A DNA stretch of 64,000 nucleotides from Verrucomicrobiia bacterium (lineage in GTDB: Bacteria > Verrucomicrobiota > Verrucomicrobiia > JABWAM01): positions 1-64,000 of the forward strand of contig JAQUAF010000024.1 in the NCBI GenBank assembly GCA_028687435.1. The letters are read 5' to 3'. Shown piece after piece: positions 16,584 to 25,730 of the stretch (position 1 is its first letter; every line of letters begins with the position of its first letter). The notes under the pieces are model-generated. The model saw nothing but the letters and a program-made list of their open reading frames with translations, made no database searches and was not told the origin of the DNA. The translations under genes were made by a program, and so were the position numbers.

Positions 16584-18065
16584 TTAGCGCGTTTTTTTGG
16601 GGGAGTGTTCCGGTTTGCCCGTGGCGGTCTGCTGCTCATGTTCCCGGAGTTCGAAGAGAATGGGGCATCCGACAAGGGGATTTTCCTTGCGCAACTGGTT
16701 GACCAGATAGCGTCCATAGGATTCCACCCACAGATCCTTGCGGTTGATGAAGGCCATGAAGGTGGGGGTGTTGGCGCCGGTCTTTTGGGTGACGTAGTAA
16801 ATCTTGAGCCGTTTGCCCTGGCGCATGGGGGGCTGGACGCGTTCCTGGGCGCGGGCAATGACCCGGTTCAAAACGCCGGTGGTGAATCGAAAGCGCCGGG
16901 CCTGGCAAACTTGGTCCACCGCTTTCCAGACGTCCGCAATACGGTAACCTTGGAGGGCGGAGGTGTATAGAACAGGCGCATAGTCGAGAAACGGCATATG
17001 TTCCAGCAGCGCCTTGGTGTATTCCGATTGCGAGGTCACGCGGCGGTTGACTTGCCGGGAGAATGCCTCCTTGTCAGGCGTGGCCATGCGGGTGACTGTT
17101 TTCTTGACCTCATTCAGATCCCACTTGTTGACCACCAGGACGCAGGGTTTCTGATGTTCCAGAATGAGGCTGGCAATTTCGTGATCGTGGCGGGTGGGGC
17201 CGTCCTTGGCGTCAAGAACCAGGAGAACCATGTCGCTGCGGGCGATGCTTTTTTCCGCCCAGTGGCGGCTGTACATTTCCACATGGGTCTTGATCTTGCG
17301 TTTGTGACGGAGGCCGGCGGTGTCGGTCAGGATATATTTGCGGCCGCGGGCTTCGATGGCCAGATCCACCGAATCCCTTGTGGTGCCGGGGATTTCGCTG
17401 ACGATGACCCGTTCCGCGCCGAGCAATTGGTTGACAAGGCTCGATTTGCCGACGTTGGGGCGTCCGATGACTGTGAGGCGGGGCGTGGGGTTTGCCGCGC
17501 GCGAGGTGAGGGGAGTGTACCGCCCGACAACACGGACGGAAAGGGTTTCGTCGGGCGCCTCTTTTGCCGCCTCGGCTTCGAGCGCCTGCCAGAGCGAATC
17601 GATGCCGCGTCCGTGGGCGGCGGAAACCAGGAAGACAGGGGTGATGCCGAGCCGGTAAAAATCAGTGGCGCGTTCCTCGTGGCGCGGCAGATCGAGCTTG
17701 TTGATGACCAGCCATGCCGGCTTTCCGTTTTTATGGAGTTTGGCCGCCACATCCTGGTCAAGGGAAGTGATGCCGTTCAACCCGTCCACAACCATGAGGA
17801 TGATGTCCGCGCTGGCGGCGGCGATATCCACCTGCATTTCCACTTCCTGGGCGATGACCTTGGGGGTGGTTTCCTCGTGAAAGAGGCCTATGCCGCCGGT
17901 GTCAACGAATTCGAAACGATGCCCCTGCCGGGTGACGGTGGCGGAAATCCGGTCGCGGGTGATGCCGGGCTGGTCGTGGACGATGGAAATGGCCCGGCCG
18001 ACAAGGCGGTTCAGGAGAGCCGACTTGCCGACATTGGGCCGGCCAACGATTACCACGTGTTTCAT
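16584..18065 (-). CDS. der: Ribosome biogenesis GTPase Der (EngA)
   Basis: 493 residues with two GTPase domains in tandem. Domain 1 has GRPNVGKSALLNRL, DTGGIG and NKLD; domain 2 (from about residue 200) has GRPNVGKSSLVNQL, DTAGL and NKWD. The KH-like C-domain follows (KRLKIYYVTQKTG, then YLVNQLRKENP). Der binds the 50S subunit and is needed for its maturation. A linker with QVNRRVTSQSEYTK lies between G2 and the KH domain, and a short basic tail ends the protein. It is the sort of core gene that places this window on the main chromosome. The promoter should be in 18066-18250. Confidence 0.97.
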   Translation of the reverse strand: MKHVVIVGRPNVGKSALLNRLVGRAISIVHDQPGITRDRISATVTRQGHRFEFVDTGGIGLFHEETTPKVIAQEVEMQVDIAAASADIILMVVDGLNGITSLDQDVAAKLHKNGKPAWLVINKLDLPRHEERATDFYRLGITPVFLVSAAHGRGIDSLWQALEAEAAKEAPDETLSVRVVGRYTPLTSRAANPTPRLTVIGRPNVGKSSLVNQLLGAERVIVSEIPGTTRDSVDLAIEARGRKYILTDTAGLRHKRKIKTHVEMYSRHWAEKSIARSDMVLLVLDAKDGPTRHDHEIASLILEHQKPCVLVVNKWDLNEVKKTVTRMATPDKEAFSRQVNRRVTSQSEYTKALLEHMPFLDYAPVLYTSALQGYRIADVWKAVDQVCQARRFRFTTGVLNRVIARAQERVQPPMRQGKRLKIYYVTQKTGANTPTFMAFINRKDLWVESYGRYLVNQLRKENPLVGCPILFELREHEQQTATGKPEHSPKKTR

Positions 18066-18253
18066 AGGCGCCGAGATTCAAGGTTTGGAGGGAAAGGTGC
18101 AAGATTTAAGATTGATGGTTTTTGATTTTGCCTCTGGATTCCCGCTTTCGCGCATAGGCGTCAAGCTAATTGAGATCCTTTCCTGGGAACGAGGGCGTCC
18201 TGCCCAACGCCGCTAACATTTGCCCAATCTGGGACCATTCCGTTCTGTTGGAA

Positions 18254-18369
18254 GCGGTGCGGGAGCCCCGCCCTCCATTGTCTGCACGGTAAAAAATGGA
18301 GGGCGGGGCTCCCGCACCGCCTATGATAGAGATATGATTCATTGATTCCTTAGGTTGACGTGTATGCGC
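18254..18369. repeat. 116-bp dispersed hairpin repeat, copy A
   Basis: Two 26-base arms (18254-18279 and 18295-18320) are perfect inverted repeats around a 15-base loop. The remaining 49 bases (to 18369) are a shared right-hand tail. The element recurs at 28066-28181 with 114 of 116 identical bases, and a diverged form is at about 36470-36532. Such near identity in non-coding DNA nearly 10 kb apart points to recent spread or conversion. It resembles REP/BIME or MITE-type elements. Confidence 0.85.
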
Positions 18370-18460
18370 TTTCGCGGGAATGACGGTGGATTGAGATGCA
18401 TGCAGACGTAAAATCTGAAAGAAAACCCGTTTTTCGTCATTCCCGCGAAAGCGGGAATCC
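18367..18460. repeat. CGTCATTCCCGCG palindromic repeat pair
   Basis: CGCTTTCGCGGGAATGACG at 18367-18385 and its complement at 18435-18453 form a long-loop hairpin; the right copy is itself palindromic (CCCGCGAAAGCGGG). Related copies are at 18133-18153, 53511-53545 and 58981-59008. This short repeat type is found between genes in many bacteria. It explains several short false reading frames of the MLDSRFRGND kind. Confidence 0.8.
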
Positions 18461-18482
18461 AGCATGAATTATCTCCGCGCAA

Positions 18483-21400
18483 TCACGGGCGGCCATCCGC
18501 CGAAGTGTTTTCCCGGGCCAGGTGTTCGCAGCCTTTGAGGTCGAGTTTGCCGGTGCTGAGGGTGGGGATTTTTTCGACCCGCTTGATGGCCTTGGGGATC
18601 CAGAGATTGGGGAGGCCGGCGGAGGTCAGTTTTTCGCGGACTTGTTCAAGGGTGATTTCCACAGCGCTGAGGACGAGAAGCGCTTCGCCTTTGACGGGGT
18701 CGGGCACGCCGACGACCACCAGGGGTTGGGTTTCGGCATTTTGCAGCCCCAGCAATTCGATGAGGCGTTGTTCCACGGTTCCGTGGGGAACCATTTCGCC
18801 GCCGATTTTCGAGAAGCGGGAAAGGCGTCCTTCGATGTAAAGGAATCCGTCTTCGTCGAATCGTCCCAAGTCGCCGGTTTTGAACCAGCCGTCCTGGAGG
18901 ACTTCGCGGGTACGGGCCTCGTCATTGAGGTAATGGGGGAAAATATTGGCGCCACGCAGGTGCAACATGCCGGTGGCGGTGATGGGAAGTTCCTTGCCGG
19001 TGTCGGGATCGGTGATCCGGGCGGTGATGCCCGGGAGAAGCCGTCCCACCGAACCCAGGCAATGTCCGATCTGGGGTTCGGAACCGGGGAGGGGACGGGG
19101 AGGGTCTTCCCGGTTGACGCTGACCACAGGGGTGGTTTCCGTGAGGCCGTACCCCTCGTGAATTTCCTTGCCGAAACGTTCAAGAAACGCGTTGAAGATA
19201 TCGCGGGGAAGTTTTTCAGCGCCGGCAACAATCAGCCGCAATGAGCGGAAATGTTCCGGTTCCACCTTCCGGATATAAGAGCGGAGAAATGTGGGGGCGC
19301 CGATGAGAACGGTGGCCTTTTCGTCGCGGATGGCGTCGCCGACTTTTTTGACTTCGAGAGGCGATGGCACGGTGACCAGCCGGACGCCTTCCAATGCGGT
19401 GTACCAGAGGGTCACGGTGTAGCCGAAGCTGTGGAAGAGGGGCAGGCAGCCGAGCATGACATCGCCGTGGCGCATGATGTTGGAGGCGGCGATCTGGGCG
19501 ACGTTGCCCAGCACGTTGCGATGGGTGAGCACCACGCCTTTGGGATCGCCGGAACTGCCGCTGGTGAAGAAAAGGATGGCTTCCCTGCCGTTGCCTTTGG
19601 TGGGGGTGCCGATCATGGCGGCCAGCACCCGGGACGGCAACAACCATGCCGCGGCGAACCAGGCCATGATGGAGAATTTGCCGCACGCTTTGATTTCCTG
19701 GACAATGTCGAGGGTGTTGTTGGGAATCCAGGGGAATTCCGTGAAGCGATCCTGCAGGGGCTTTGCGCTGACAAGGGTCTTGATGCCGCCGCGTTCGAGG
19801 GATGCCACGGCGGCGGAGCGTCCGACGGTGAAATTGAGATTGACCGGGACCTTGTCCGCGATGGCGAGCGCGAAATTGGCGACGGCGGAGCCGATGCCGG
19901 GGGGGAGAACGACGCCGATTCGCGGCGAGGACAGGTTCTTTTTCCACCGTTGAGCGAGCGCAATGGAAACGGCCAGCGTCATGGCTCGGGAGAGGCGGCG
20001 GGGTTTGGGGAAAGTGTCCACCAGATAGTTTTTCCACGGTTTGCGCGAGAGGGCTTGCAGACAGGCGTAGCCCAGATGCCCCCGCAATTCCGGACGCCGG
20101 CTGAAGGATTCCTCATTCAAATCCAGCAAGTCCTTCCAGACTTTGACTTTGACGGCCGCTTCCGGAGCAATGGGTTTGCCGATGTTGACCAGCACGGGGT
20201 AGGGCCAGTGGCGGGGGATTTTGAGGAAGAAACGGTTTTCCGAAAAGGAAAAGATGGAACCCCAGAGACAATCCATGAAGATGGGAACCACAGGGGCGTT
20301 GCCATGGCGGGACATGAGTTCGAAGCCTTTGCGGAGGCCCATGAGCGCGCCGGTGCGGGTAAGCTGGCCTTCGGGAAAAATGCAGACCAATTCGCCGTCC
20401 TTGAGGGCGTCGGCGACATGGCGGATGGCGTCCTTGGCGTGTTTGGAGGAGATGGGGATGACATTCAGGATGCGAAAGACCCATCCCAGATACCATTTGC
20501 GATGAAAGCCCTCGTAAGCCACGAAACGGATGGGGCGGGGACAGACGGTTTGCAGCACGATGGCGTCGATGTAGGAGACATGGTTGCAGGCCAGCAGGGC
20601 GCCGCCTTTGGGGAGATTTTCCAAGCCAAGCGTTTCGATGCGGTAAAAACAGCGGGTGACAAAAAGGACGCTCACCCGCAGCAGACTTTCGGGCAGCAGC
20701 CATACGACATAGAGGGCGACGGCCAGGCTGGGCAGAATCAAGAGCATGAATTGCCGGCAGGCGTTCAGATGCAGTTTCTCGGCCAGCAGGTAATAAATGC
20801 CCACCGCGATGATGCCGCCAAGATTGGTGAGGAGATTGGTGGCGGAAATCACGCGCGCCCGACGGTCGTCGCCCGCCCGATTTTGAAGGAATGCGTTCAA
20901 GGGAACCGTGAATGTGCCGGCAAAGAAACCGAGGATCATCAATCCTGCATAAAAAGGAGGGGATTTGGGGGCGGTCAGGCTCAGGATTGCCAGTCCGGCG
21001 GTCAGGCCGGCGCCGCCGATGGGAATCAGTCCCAACTCGATCTGTTTCCGGCAAAACAATGCGGTGGCCACGCTTCCCAATGCCACGCCGCCGCCCAACA
21101 TGCCCAGGAAAATGCCGGTGTCGCTTACCGCACCCACCTGGCCGGCATGCAGTTCCTTGCCGAGTTGGACAAAACTCAGGTAGAGGAGGCCGCCGAAGGA
21201 ATAGAAATAGGCGATGCCCAAGGCCGCCAGACGGAGGGGTTTTTCCCGCCAAAGTTCGCCGACTTGGGAGAAGTGCCGCCAAAGCATGCCGATTTCAAAA
21301 GGTTCCGAACTCTGGGATTCCGTTTTATGCACCCCTTGAAAGATGCTCCAGGCCAGGATTGCGCCGGCGGTGAGAATGCCCGCTGTCTGGAATCCCCCGA

Positions 21401-21923
21401 GCCAGTAGTTGTGGGCGGACCGGGACAGATGGTCGAAAAGCTGTCCTCCAACCACGCTGCCAAGAAGGATTCCCACGATGGTGAGCATTTCAAGCCAGCC
21501 CACGGCCATGCCCAGCCGTTCCGAACCGACCAGTTCCTTGAGGATGCCCTGCTTTGCCGGGGAGAAGACACACGCCTGCACGGCGAGCAAAAAGAAGCCC
21601 AGCACAGCGCCCCACAGGCTTTGGCAAAAGACCGATCCCACGATCCAGAACATGATGGCCACCTGCGCCATCAGGGCAAGATTCAGCACTTTTTGTTTGG
21701 GATAACGGTCGGCAAGCCAGCCCACGGTGGGGGCGAAGAGGATGAAGGGGAGCACCAGCGCGGCGGCCAGAAGGCTGATAACCTTGGTGGCTTGGTTTGC
21801 AGGGAGTGAATACTGCGCCAATCCGATGAGCATGAGTTTTGCGGCATTGTCGTTGAAAACCACCTGGGTTTGGGCCGCAAGCAGACTCCATAGGGAACGA
21901 TTGGAAGATGGGGGAGTCGTCAT
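18483..21923 (-). CDS. aas: LplT-PlsC-Aas fusion: lysophospholipid transporter, acyltransferase and acyl-ACP synthetase
   Basis: 1146 residues with three parts. Residues about 1-405 are a major-facilitator permease with about 12 membrane segments, of the LplT type, which flips lysophospholipids inward. Residues about 430-620 are a PlsC acyltransferase with NHVSYIDAIV (the HX4D motif) and FPEGQLTRTG. From about 640 to the end is an AMP-forming ligase with FFTSGSSGDPKGVVLTHRN, GYGLTETTPVVS and KTGDLGRFDEDGF. Together they would recycle lysophosphatidylethanolamine by activating a fatty acid and re-acylating the lipid at the inner membrane. E. coli has LplT and Aas as separate proteins; the triple fusion is known in other bacteria. 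The first start fits the permease N-terminus. Confidence 0.93.
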   Translation of the reverse strand: MTTPPSSNRSLWSLLAAQTQVVFNDNAAKLMLIGLAQYSLPANQATKVISLLAAALVLPFILFAPTVGWLADRYPKQKVLNLALMAQVAIMFWIVGSVFCQSLWGAVLGFFLLAVQACVFSPAKQGILKELVGSERLGMAVGWLEMLTIVGILLGSVVGGQLFDHLSRSAHNYWLGGFQTAGILTAGAILAWSIFQGVHKTESQSSEPFEIGMLWRHFSQVGELWREKPLRLAALGIAYFYSFGGLLYLSFVQLGKELHAGQVGAVSDTGIFLGMLGGGVALGSVATALFCRKQIELGLIPIGGAGLTAGLAILSLTAPKSPPFYAGLMILGFFAGTFTVPLNAFLQNRAGDDRRARVISATNLLTNLGGIIAVGIYYLLAEKLHLNACRQFMLLILPSLAVALYVVWLLPESLLRVSVLFVTRCFYRIETLGLENLPKGGALLACNHVSYIDAIVLQTVCPRPIRFVAYEGFHRKWYLGWVFRILNVIPISSKHAKDAIRHVADALKDGELVCIFPEGQLTRTGALMGLRKGFELMSRHGNAPVVPIFMDCLWGSIFSFSENRFFLKIPRHWPYPVLVNIGKPIAPEAAVKVKVWKDLLDLNEESFSRRPELRGHLGYACLQALSRKPWKNYLVDTFPKPRRLSRAMTLAVSIALAQRWKKNLSSPRIGVVLPPGIGSAVANFALAIADKVPVNLNFTVGRSAAVASLERGGIKTLVSAKPLQDRFTEFPWIPNNTLDIVQEIKACGKFSIMAWFAAAWLLPSRVLAAMIGTPTKGNGREAILFFTSGSSGDPKGVVLTHRNVLGNVAQIAASNIMRHGDVMLGCLPLFHSFGYTVTLWYTALEGVRLVTVPSPLEVKKVGDAIRDEKATVLIGAPTFLRSYIRKVEPEHFRSLRLIVAGAEKLPRDIFNAFLERFGKEIHEGYGLTETTPVVSVNREDPPRPLPGSEPQIGHCLGSVGRLLPGITARITDPDTGKELPITATGMLHLRGANIFPHYLNDEARTREVLQDGWFKTGDLGRFDEDGFLYIEGRLSRFSKIGGEMVPHGTVEQRLIELLGLQNAETQPLVVVGVPDPVKGEALLVLSAVEITLEQVREKLTSAGLPNLWIPKAIKRVEKIPTLSTGKLDLKGCEHLARENTSADGRP

Positions 21924-22111
21924 AGGGGAGTGGGGTAAGGGGGATAAAAGGCACTAAGACACTAAGGCACTGGGGCACTAAGGGAAAATTGGAGAGGGAT
22001 ACCTTGATTGCGGTAATGTGTTGTTTGCGGATCGAAAAAACGGAGGTTTCATTGGAGAAATCCAGCATTTCCTTCTAGCCTTCAGCTTTTGATCTATCAA
22101 TCTTTTAACTT

Positions 22112-23014
22112 TCACCGATGCCATACGCTGTGGTTTTCGATGGTCCGGCCATGGTAGAGGGTGATGGCATTTTGCCGGTTGTCCGTGGCGGTCTTGTGAA
22201 GGGGAATTTCTTTGGCGAATTCCCGGAGTTGACGCAGATACTCATCCGGATTGGTGGAAAAAATATCGTTGTGACCGGCGGTTTCAACCCACCATGCCTT
22301 TTTGGGGCCTTGATAGGAGGAAAAGAGTTTTTTGCCATGACTGTTGGGAATCACCTCATCTTGCATCCCGTGGATGACCAGCAGAGGGCAGCGGATTTGG
22401 TCCAATCTTTTCAAATTGGGAAATTGGTCGAAGGGAAAGAGGGGAAAGGGGATGGGAACGCGAAAGGCGCTGGTGAATCCGCTTTCCACCACAAGGCCGC
22501 CGACAGGTTCATGGGCGGCCAGCCATGTGGATGGGCCGCTTCCGAGGGACCGTCCCATGACCAAAATATTTTCGGGTGGGATGCGCAGATTTTGTGTCAG
22601 GTGTTTATATGCGGCATCGACATCCTGATAGAGTCCTTTTTCGGTGGGTTTGCCTTCGCTGTGTCCATAGCCGCGGTAGTCGTATGCAAAAACATTGAAG
22701 CCGGCCGACCAAAGTTCCCGCAAAAAGGGCATGTCATTTCCCATGTGTTCGGCGTTGCCATGGCTGAAGAGGATGGTGAGAGATGCCTTTTTTTGGGGTA
22801 TCCAGGCTCCGCAGAGTTTTGTCCCGTCCTTGGCGGTGAATGTCACTTCCCCGGCCAATGCGCCGTACTTTTGAGTGGGCGGATGGTGGATCAGCAGATC
22901 GGCAAAGAACCAGGCGAAAACCAGCAGTCCCAGATAGATTTCCGCAAGGGAGAGAAGGATTCTTTTCCATGAGAATTTTCCAAACAAAAAGGCTTTGAGA
23001 TGGGTGGTTTTCAT
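22112..23014 (-). CDS. Membrane-anchored alpha/beta hydrolase
   Basis: 300 residues. A signal-anchor helix at about 17-42 (ILLSLAEIYLGLLVFAWFF) is followed by an alpha/beta hydrolase domain. The catalytic triad is visible: S156 in GRSLGSG, D219 in HGMQDEVIP and H248 in AGHNDIF. The oxyanion strand ILFSHGNAEH and YDYRGYGHSEG are typical of the family that includes S9-like peptidases and BEM46. The active domain would face the periplasm if the anchor is N-in. Substrate unknown; esterase or peptidase. It stands alone, with repeats (cactaagg units) just upstream of its neighbour aas. Confidence 0.85.
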   Translation of the reverse strand: MKTTHLKAFLFGKFSWKRILLSLAEIYLGLLVFAWFFADLLIHHPPTQKYGALAGEVTFTAKDGTKLCGAWIPQKKASLTILFSHGNAEHMGNDMPFLRELWSAGFNVFAYDYRGYGHSEGKPTEKGLYQDVDAAYKHLTQNLRIPPENILVMGRSLGSGPSTWLAAHEPVGGLVVESGFTSAFRVPIPFPLFPFDQFPNLKRLDQIRCPLLVIHGMQDEVIPNSHGKKLFSSYQGPKKAWWVETAGHNDIFSTNPDEYLRQLREFAKEIPLHKTATDNRQNAITLYHGRTIENHSVWHR

Positions 23015-23085
23015 GGTTTTGAAAGGTTCACCGGTTCACGGTTTGGGGGAGGCTGATAGGCTGAAGGAAATTTCAGTCCAAACGG

Positions 23086-23673
23086 CTAATACGGCTTGCC
23101 GTCGACCCACAGGCGTTCAAGTTGGGGGACGCCGGATGAGGTGACGGATATTTCCCCGAGCACTTCGTGTTTGTTGTCCCGAGGGATGTCCTCGTATCTG
23201 GCCGGGATGAAGTACTTGTGAAGTCCCAGTGACACGTTTAGTCCCATATGGCGGGAGGTTTTTTGTCTGGCATCCCAGTCGGCCCATTCGCCGGTTTGTT
23301 TGACCCGGACGCAGAGGCTGCCGTTTGCCGGGCGTTTGCGATGAATGGCTTTGACGGTATGCCAGCGGTTTGTGCCAGGTTGAAGCTCCAGCCAGAGGGT
23401 CCGGTGGTAATCCTCCCTTGTGACGAACAACTGGGCGGAGTTTGTTGGAAAACCCGAGGAGGCGAGGATGTCGGAGGGGATTTGTTCGATCTCGAACGCG
23501 ACGTTCTGGTAACGGCCGCGGATGAGATCGTTGGGATCCACGGGACGGGTTTTTAACATGACGCGGGGAGCGTGCCGGCGCTGCCACTCATGCATGGAGG
23601 CCCAGCCGCCCAGAAAGGTTACTTGAAGGATCAGCCAGCCGATAAGAAGACGGGATGGAGTGATGGCATTCAT
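23086..23673 (-). CDS. GDYXXLXY-family membrane-anchored protein
   Basis: 195 residues with one N-terminal membrane segment (LLIGWLILQVTFLGGW). The family motif region reads IRGRYQNVAFEI in place of GDYxxLxY, and YFIPARYEDIPRDNKHEVLGEI closes the domain. The family is usually encoded next to a DUF2157 membrane protein, as here: its start lies 13 bases after the DUF2157 stop. The function is unknown. The domain should face outside the cytoplasm. Position after a MarR gene suggests the trio is a single regulated operon. Confidence 0.83.
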   Translation of the reverse strand: MNAITPSRLLIGWLILQVTFLGGWASMHEWQRRHAPRVMLKTRPVDPNDLIRGRYQNVAFEIEQIPSDILASSGFPTNSAQLFVTREDYHRTLWLELQPGTNRWHTVKAIHRKRPANGSLCVRVKQTGEWADWDARQKTSRHMGLNVSLGLHKYFIPARYEDIPRDNKHEVLGEISVTSSGVPQLERLWVDGKPY

Positions 23674-23686
23674 AAAAACGCAAGGG

Positions 23687-24916
23687 TTAGAGGTTGGGAT
23701 TGTGAGCCGACCGGGCTGCGGCAGTCCATCGGCGGCGTTGTTTCTCCAGAAACCAGATCAGCGCGAAGAACAGGAGTCCGGTGGCGATGAAGAAAAGGCC
23801 GCCGGAGAGGTAGTCATTGAAGAAATCGAAGTAGCGGGCCATGACAGAGATGAGGATGAAGAGAATCCCCATATTGATCCATGAGGTGTTTTTTTGTTCG
23901 GCGCCTTCGCGAATCAATATCAGGCAGATGACAAGATGGATCGCCCACAAGAGCAGGCCAAGGAACCAGAAGTTGAAACCGATGGCCGTCAGACTGACCA
24001 GGCAAAGAATGGCCAGAGTGGCATCCAAAACACTGTAGGAACGAAATCCCTGTTGTGTTGTCCAGCGGCTTGCCCCCCATGAGGCCAGACAAAGCGCAAT
24101 GAATGTTCCCACGGCACAAGGGTGGTCAAAGTCCGGCTTGTCGTATTCGCGGTGTTGGATGCAAAAGGATAGGATGAGGCTTGTGCCGAGAAAAATGGCC
24201 ATGCCGCAAAAGCGTATGATGCCCTGGCCGATGGAGTGGAAGGGCAGGCGCGGGAGTTCGGCCAAGGCCCATAGCAACATGCCTATTCCGATCCACAACA
24301 TGACCGCGCCCTGGTCATGTTGCGAATGAAGCAGGCTGTCTTCCGTGTAGAATTCCATTCCCAGCCATGTTGCCAGTACGACCACCTTGAGGACCCACAG
24401 GCTGGTCGATCGGGTCAGCCAGGGGAGCGGCGCAAGAAGAAGCAGCCATAGCAGAACACCGTTGGGCGGACGCGAGTCCAGGTTGTAAATTTGGGAAACC
24501 AGGGCAATGGTCCCCAAAATCATGCCGCCGCCAATCACAAGAAATCCCTCGGATAACCAGCGCCAGGCGGCATCCGGATGTTCCCGCAGACGCCAGCCGG
24601 CATATTGAAAACCCGCCATGAGAAACAGGGCGCTGACCAGTTTGACGCCGTCCGGAATGCCCTGCCAATGTTCCGCAATCAACAAAATAATGCCGGTCAG
24701 GACGAAAAGCCCCGCGATGGAGCCAAGAAGGAAACCGGCCAGATTTCTTTCGCCTCCCGCAAGATGTTCCGCGCTGTAATCGAGAAGTTTGCGAGCCAGG
24801 GATTCGTCCATCAACCCTTCCTTCAGCCATGCGGCCACATGGCGCCGGACGACCTTGGGCGTCTTGTTGTACTCCTGATCGAAGGAGGGGGATCCGTTTG
24901 GGGTGGGTGAGTTCAT
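23687..24916 (-). CDS. DUF2157 polytopic membrane protein
   Basis: 409 residues from ATG 24916, preceded by GGAAG. A longer frame to 25081 exists but runs through marR. The start overlaps the marR stop (ATGA). The first about 70 residues are a soluble DUF2157 domain (VVRRHVAAWLKEGLMDESLARKLLDYSAEH), followed by about 12 hydrophobic segments. The C-terminus YLSGGLFFIATGLLFFALIWFLE ends in a basic tail. Function unknown; the family commonly pairs with GDYXXLXY proteins and is presumed to act in the cell envelope. Confidence 0.85.
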   Translation of the reverse strand: MNSPTPNGSPSFDQEYNKTPKVVRRHVAAWLKEGLMDESLARKLLDYSAEHLAGGERNLAGFLLGSIAGLFVLTGIILLIAEHWQGIPDGVKLVSALFLMAGFQYAGWRLREHPDAAWRWLSEGFLVIGGGMILGTIALVSQIYNLDSRPPNGVLLWLLLLAPLPWLTRSTSLWVLKVVVLATWLGMEFYTEDSLLHSQHDQGAVMLWIGIGMLLWALAELPRLPFHSIGQGIIRFCGMAIFLGTSLILSFCIQHREYDKPDFDHPCAVGTFIALCLASWGASRWTTQQGFRSYSVLDATLAILCLVSLTAIGFNFWFLGLLLWAIHLVICLILIREGAEQKNTSWINMGILFILISVMARYFDFFNDYLSGGLFFIATGLLFFALIWFLEKQRRRWTAAARSAHNPNL

Positions 24917-25365
24917 GAGAGTTCTTCCTTCCATGTTTTGGCTTGGAGTTCCATTTCCTGAAGGTTTTTCAGGAGCTGTTTGGTGTCTTCCGCAGCCAGA
25001 TTTTCGACCAGATGCGCCAATGCTTTTTCGTAGTGGGGATGAATACGGCGCCAAAGCGAGAGCCCTTTTTCCGTCAGGCAAACCCGATACCGGCGGCGAT
25101 CGCCCGGGACATCGTTTCGGACCAGCAACCCATGGGCGGTCATGCGATCCAGCAGCAGGGTGATGTTGGAGCGGTCCACCACAAGGCGGTCGCTCAATTC
25201 ACGCTGACAGAGACCATTGGGGGATTGTCCCAGAAGGTTCAATATGTTAAATTGCGCCTCAGTCAGGCCGAACGGGCGAAAGAAACGGCGGCTTTCGCGC
25301 CAGATGACGGTTGCGGTCTGAAGAATTTGAATGACACAATCGGATTTTGTGAGAGGTGTTTTCAT
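24913..25365 (-). CDS. MarR-family transcriptional regulator
   Basis: 150 residues with a winged helix: GLTEAQFNILNLLGQSPNG, then ELSDRLVVDRSNITLLLDRM (recognition helix), and the wing RNDVPGDRRRYRVCLTEKG. It is first in an operon with the DUF2157 and GDYXXLXY genes, with an ATGA overlap to the former. A perfect 10-base inverted repeat at 25371-25400 sits directly before the start codon and is the likely operator, so the gene probably represses its own operon until a small ligand binds. No ribosome site is visible between that palindrome and the ATG. Confidence 0.92.
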   Translation of the reverse strand: MKTPLTKSDCVIQILQTATVIWRESRRFFRPFGLTEAQFNILNLLGQSPNGLCQRELSDRLVVDRSNITLLLDRMTAHGLLVRNDVPGDRRRYRVCLTEKGLSLWRRIHPHYEKALAHLVENLAAEDTKQLLKNLQEMELQAKTWKEELS

Positions 25366-25370
25366 TGTTC

Positions 25371-25400
25371 TATCAACAATTTATATTAAGATTGTTGATA
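25371..25400 (-). promoter_or_regulatory. Probable MarR operator palindrome
   Basis: TATCAACAAT and ATTGTTGATA form perfect 10-base arms around a 10-base AT-only-plus-G spacer, five bases upstream of the marR start codon. Placement and symmetry fit autorepression of the marR operon. The promoter itself is not resolved. Confidence 0.65.
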
Positions 25401-25425
25401 ATGCAACTAATTTTTTAAAATATTT

Positions 25426-25712
25426 GTCAAATGAGGCTCTTGCAAAACTACGATATGCGGCGCGATAAATCACTTTGGCCAAATCCAAGGCGCCGAGGGC
25501 TGAGAATCCCCGAAGCGGGCTTTGATGCCCGAGTCAACGCCGGAGTTGGCCAAAGTGATTGTCGCCCAAGGGGTTGCGCGTCTATGGATTGCTGGCGGCG
25601 TTGTGTCGTCTGGCCAAGCCCACTGGGGGATTGACCAGACTCCACGCCTTGCCAGCCAATCCATACCCGCTGCAACGCCGCGCATCGTAGTTTTGCAAGA
25701 GCCTCAAATGAC
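25426..25712. mobile_element. 287-bp MITE-like element with 37-bp terminal inverted repeats
   Basis: Left arm 25426-25462 and right arm 25676-25712 are inverted copies matching at 33 of 37 positions, with a perfect 23-base core (TGAGGCTCTTGCAAAACTACGAT is the left form, split as TGAGGCTCTTGC plus AAAACTACGAT). ATTT flanks both sides (25422-25425 and 25713-25716), a likely 4-bp target duplication. Inside are further nested stems: AATCACTTTGGCC (25468-25480) with GGCCAAAGTGATT (25548-25560), TATGGATTGCTGGC with GCCAGCCAATCCATA, and GTCTGG with CCAGAC. No transposase is encoded. It sits between marR and the AraC gene. The short frames in it are low-quality and mirror each other. Confidence 0.75.
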
Positions 25713-25730
25713 ATTTAACATGACTGCGTA

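Larger units (their letters stand above)
18066..18482. other. 417-bp intergenic stretch filled with dispersed repeats
   Basis: Between der and aas, both on the minus strand. It contains a half copy of the CGTCATTCCCGCG palindrome at 18133-18153, the 116-bp hairpin at 18254-18369 and a larger inverted pair (18367-18385 with 18435-18453). An open frame across 18166-18465 only translates repeats and is not a gene. The der promoter must lie on the right side of der within this stretch, but no clear -35/-10 pair was identified. Confidence 0.7.

Noticed and set aside
18166-18465. Minus-strand frame of 99 codons beginning MLDSRFRGND
   Set aside because: It only translates the dispersed palindrome and the 116-bp hairpin; the same peptide recurs at 28047-28292.
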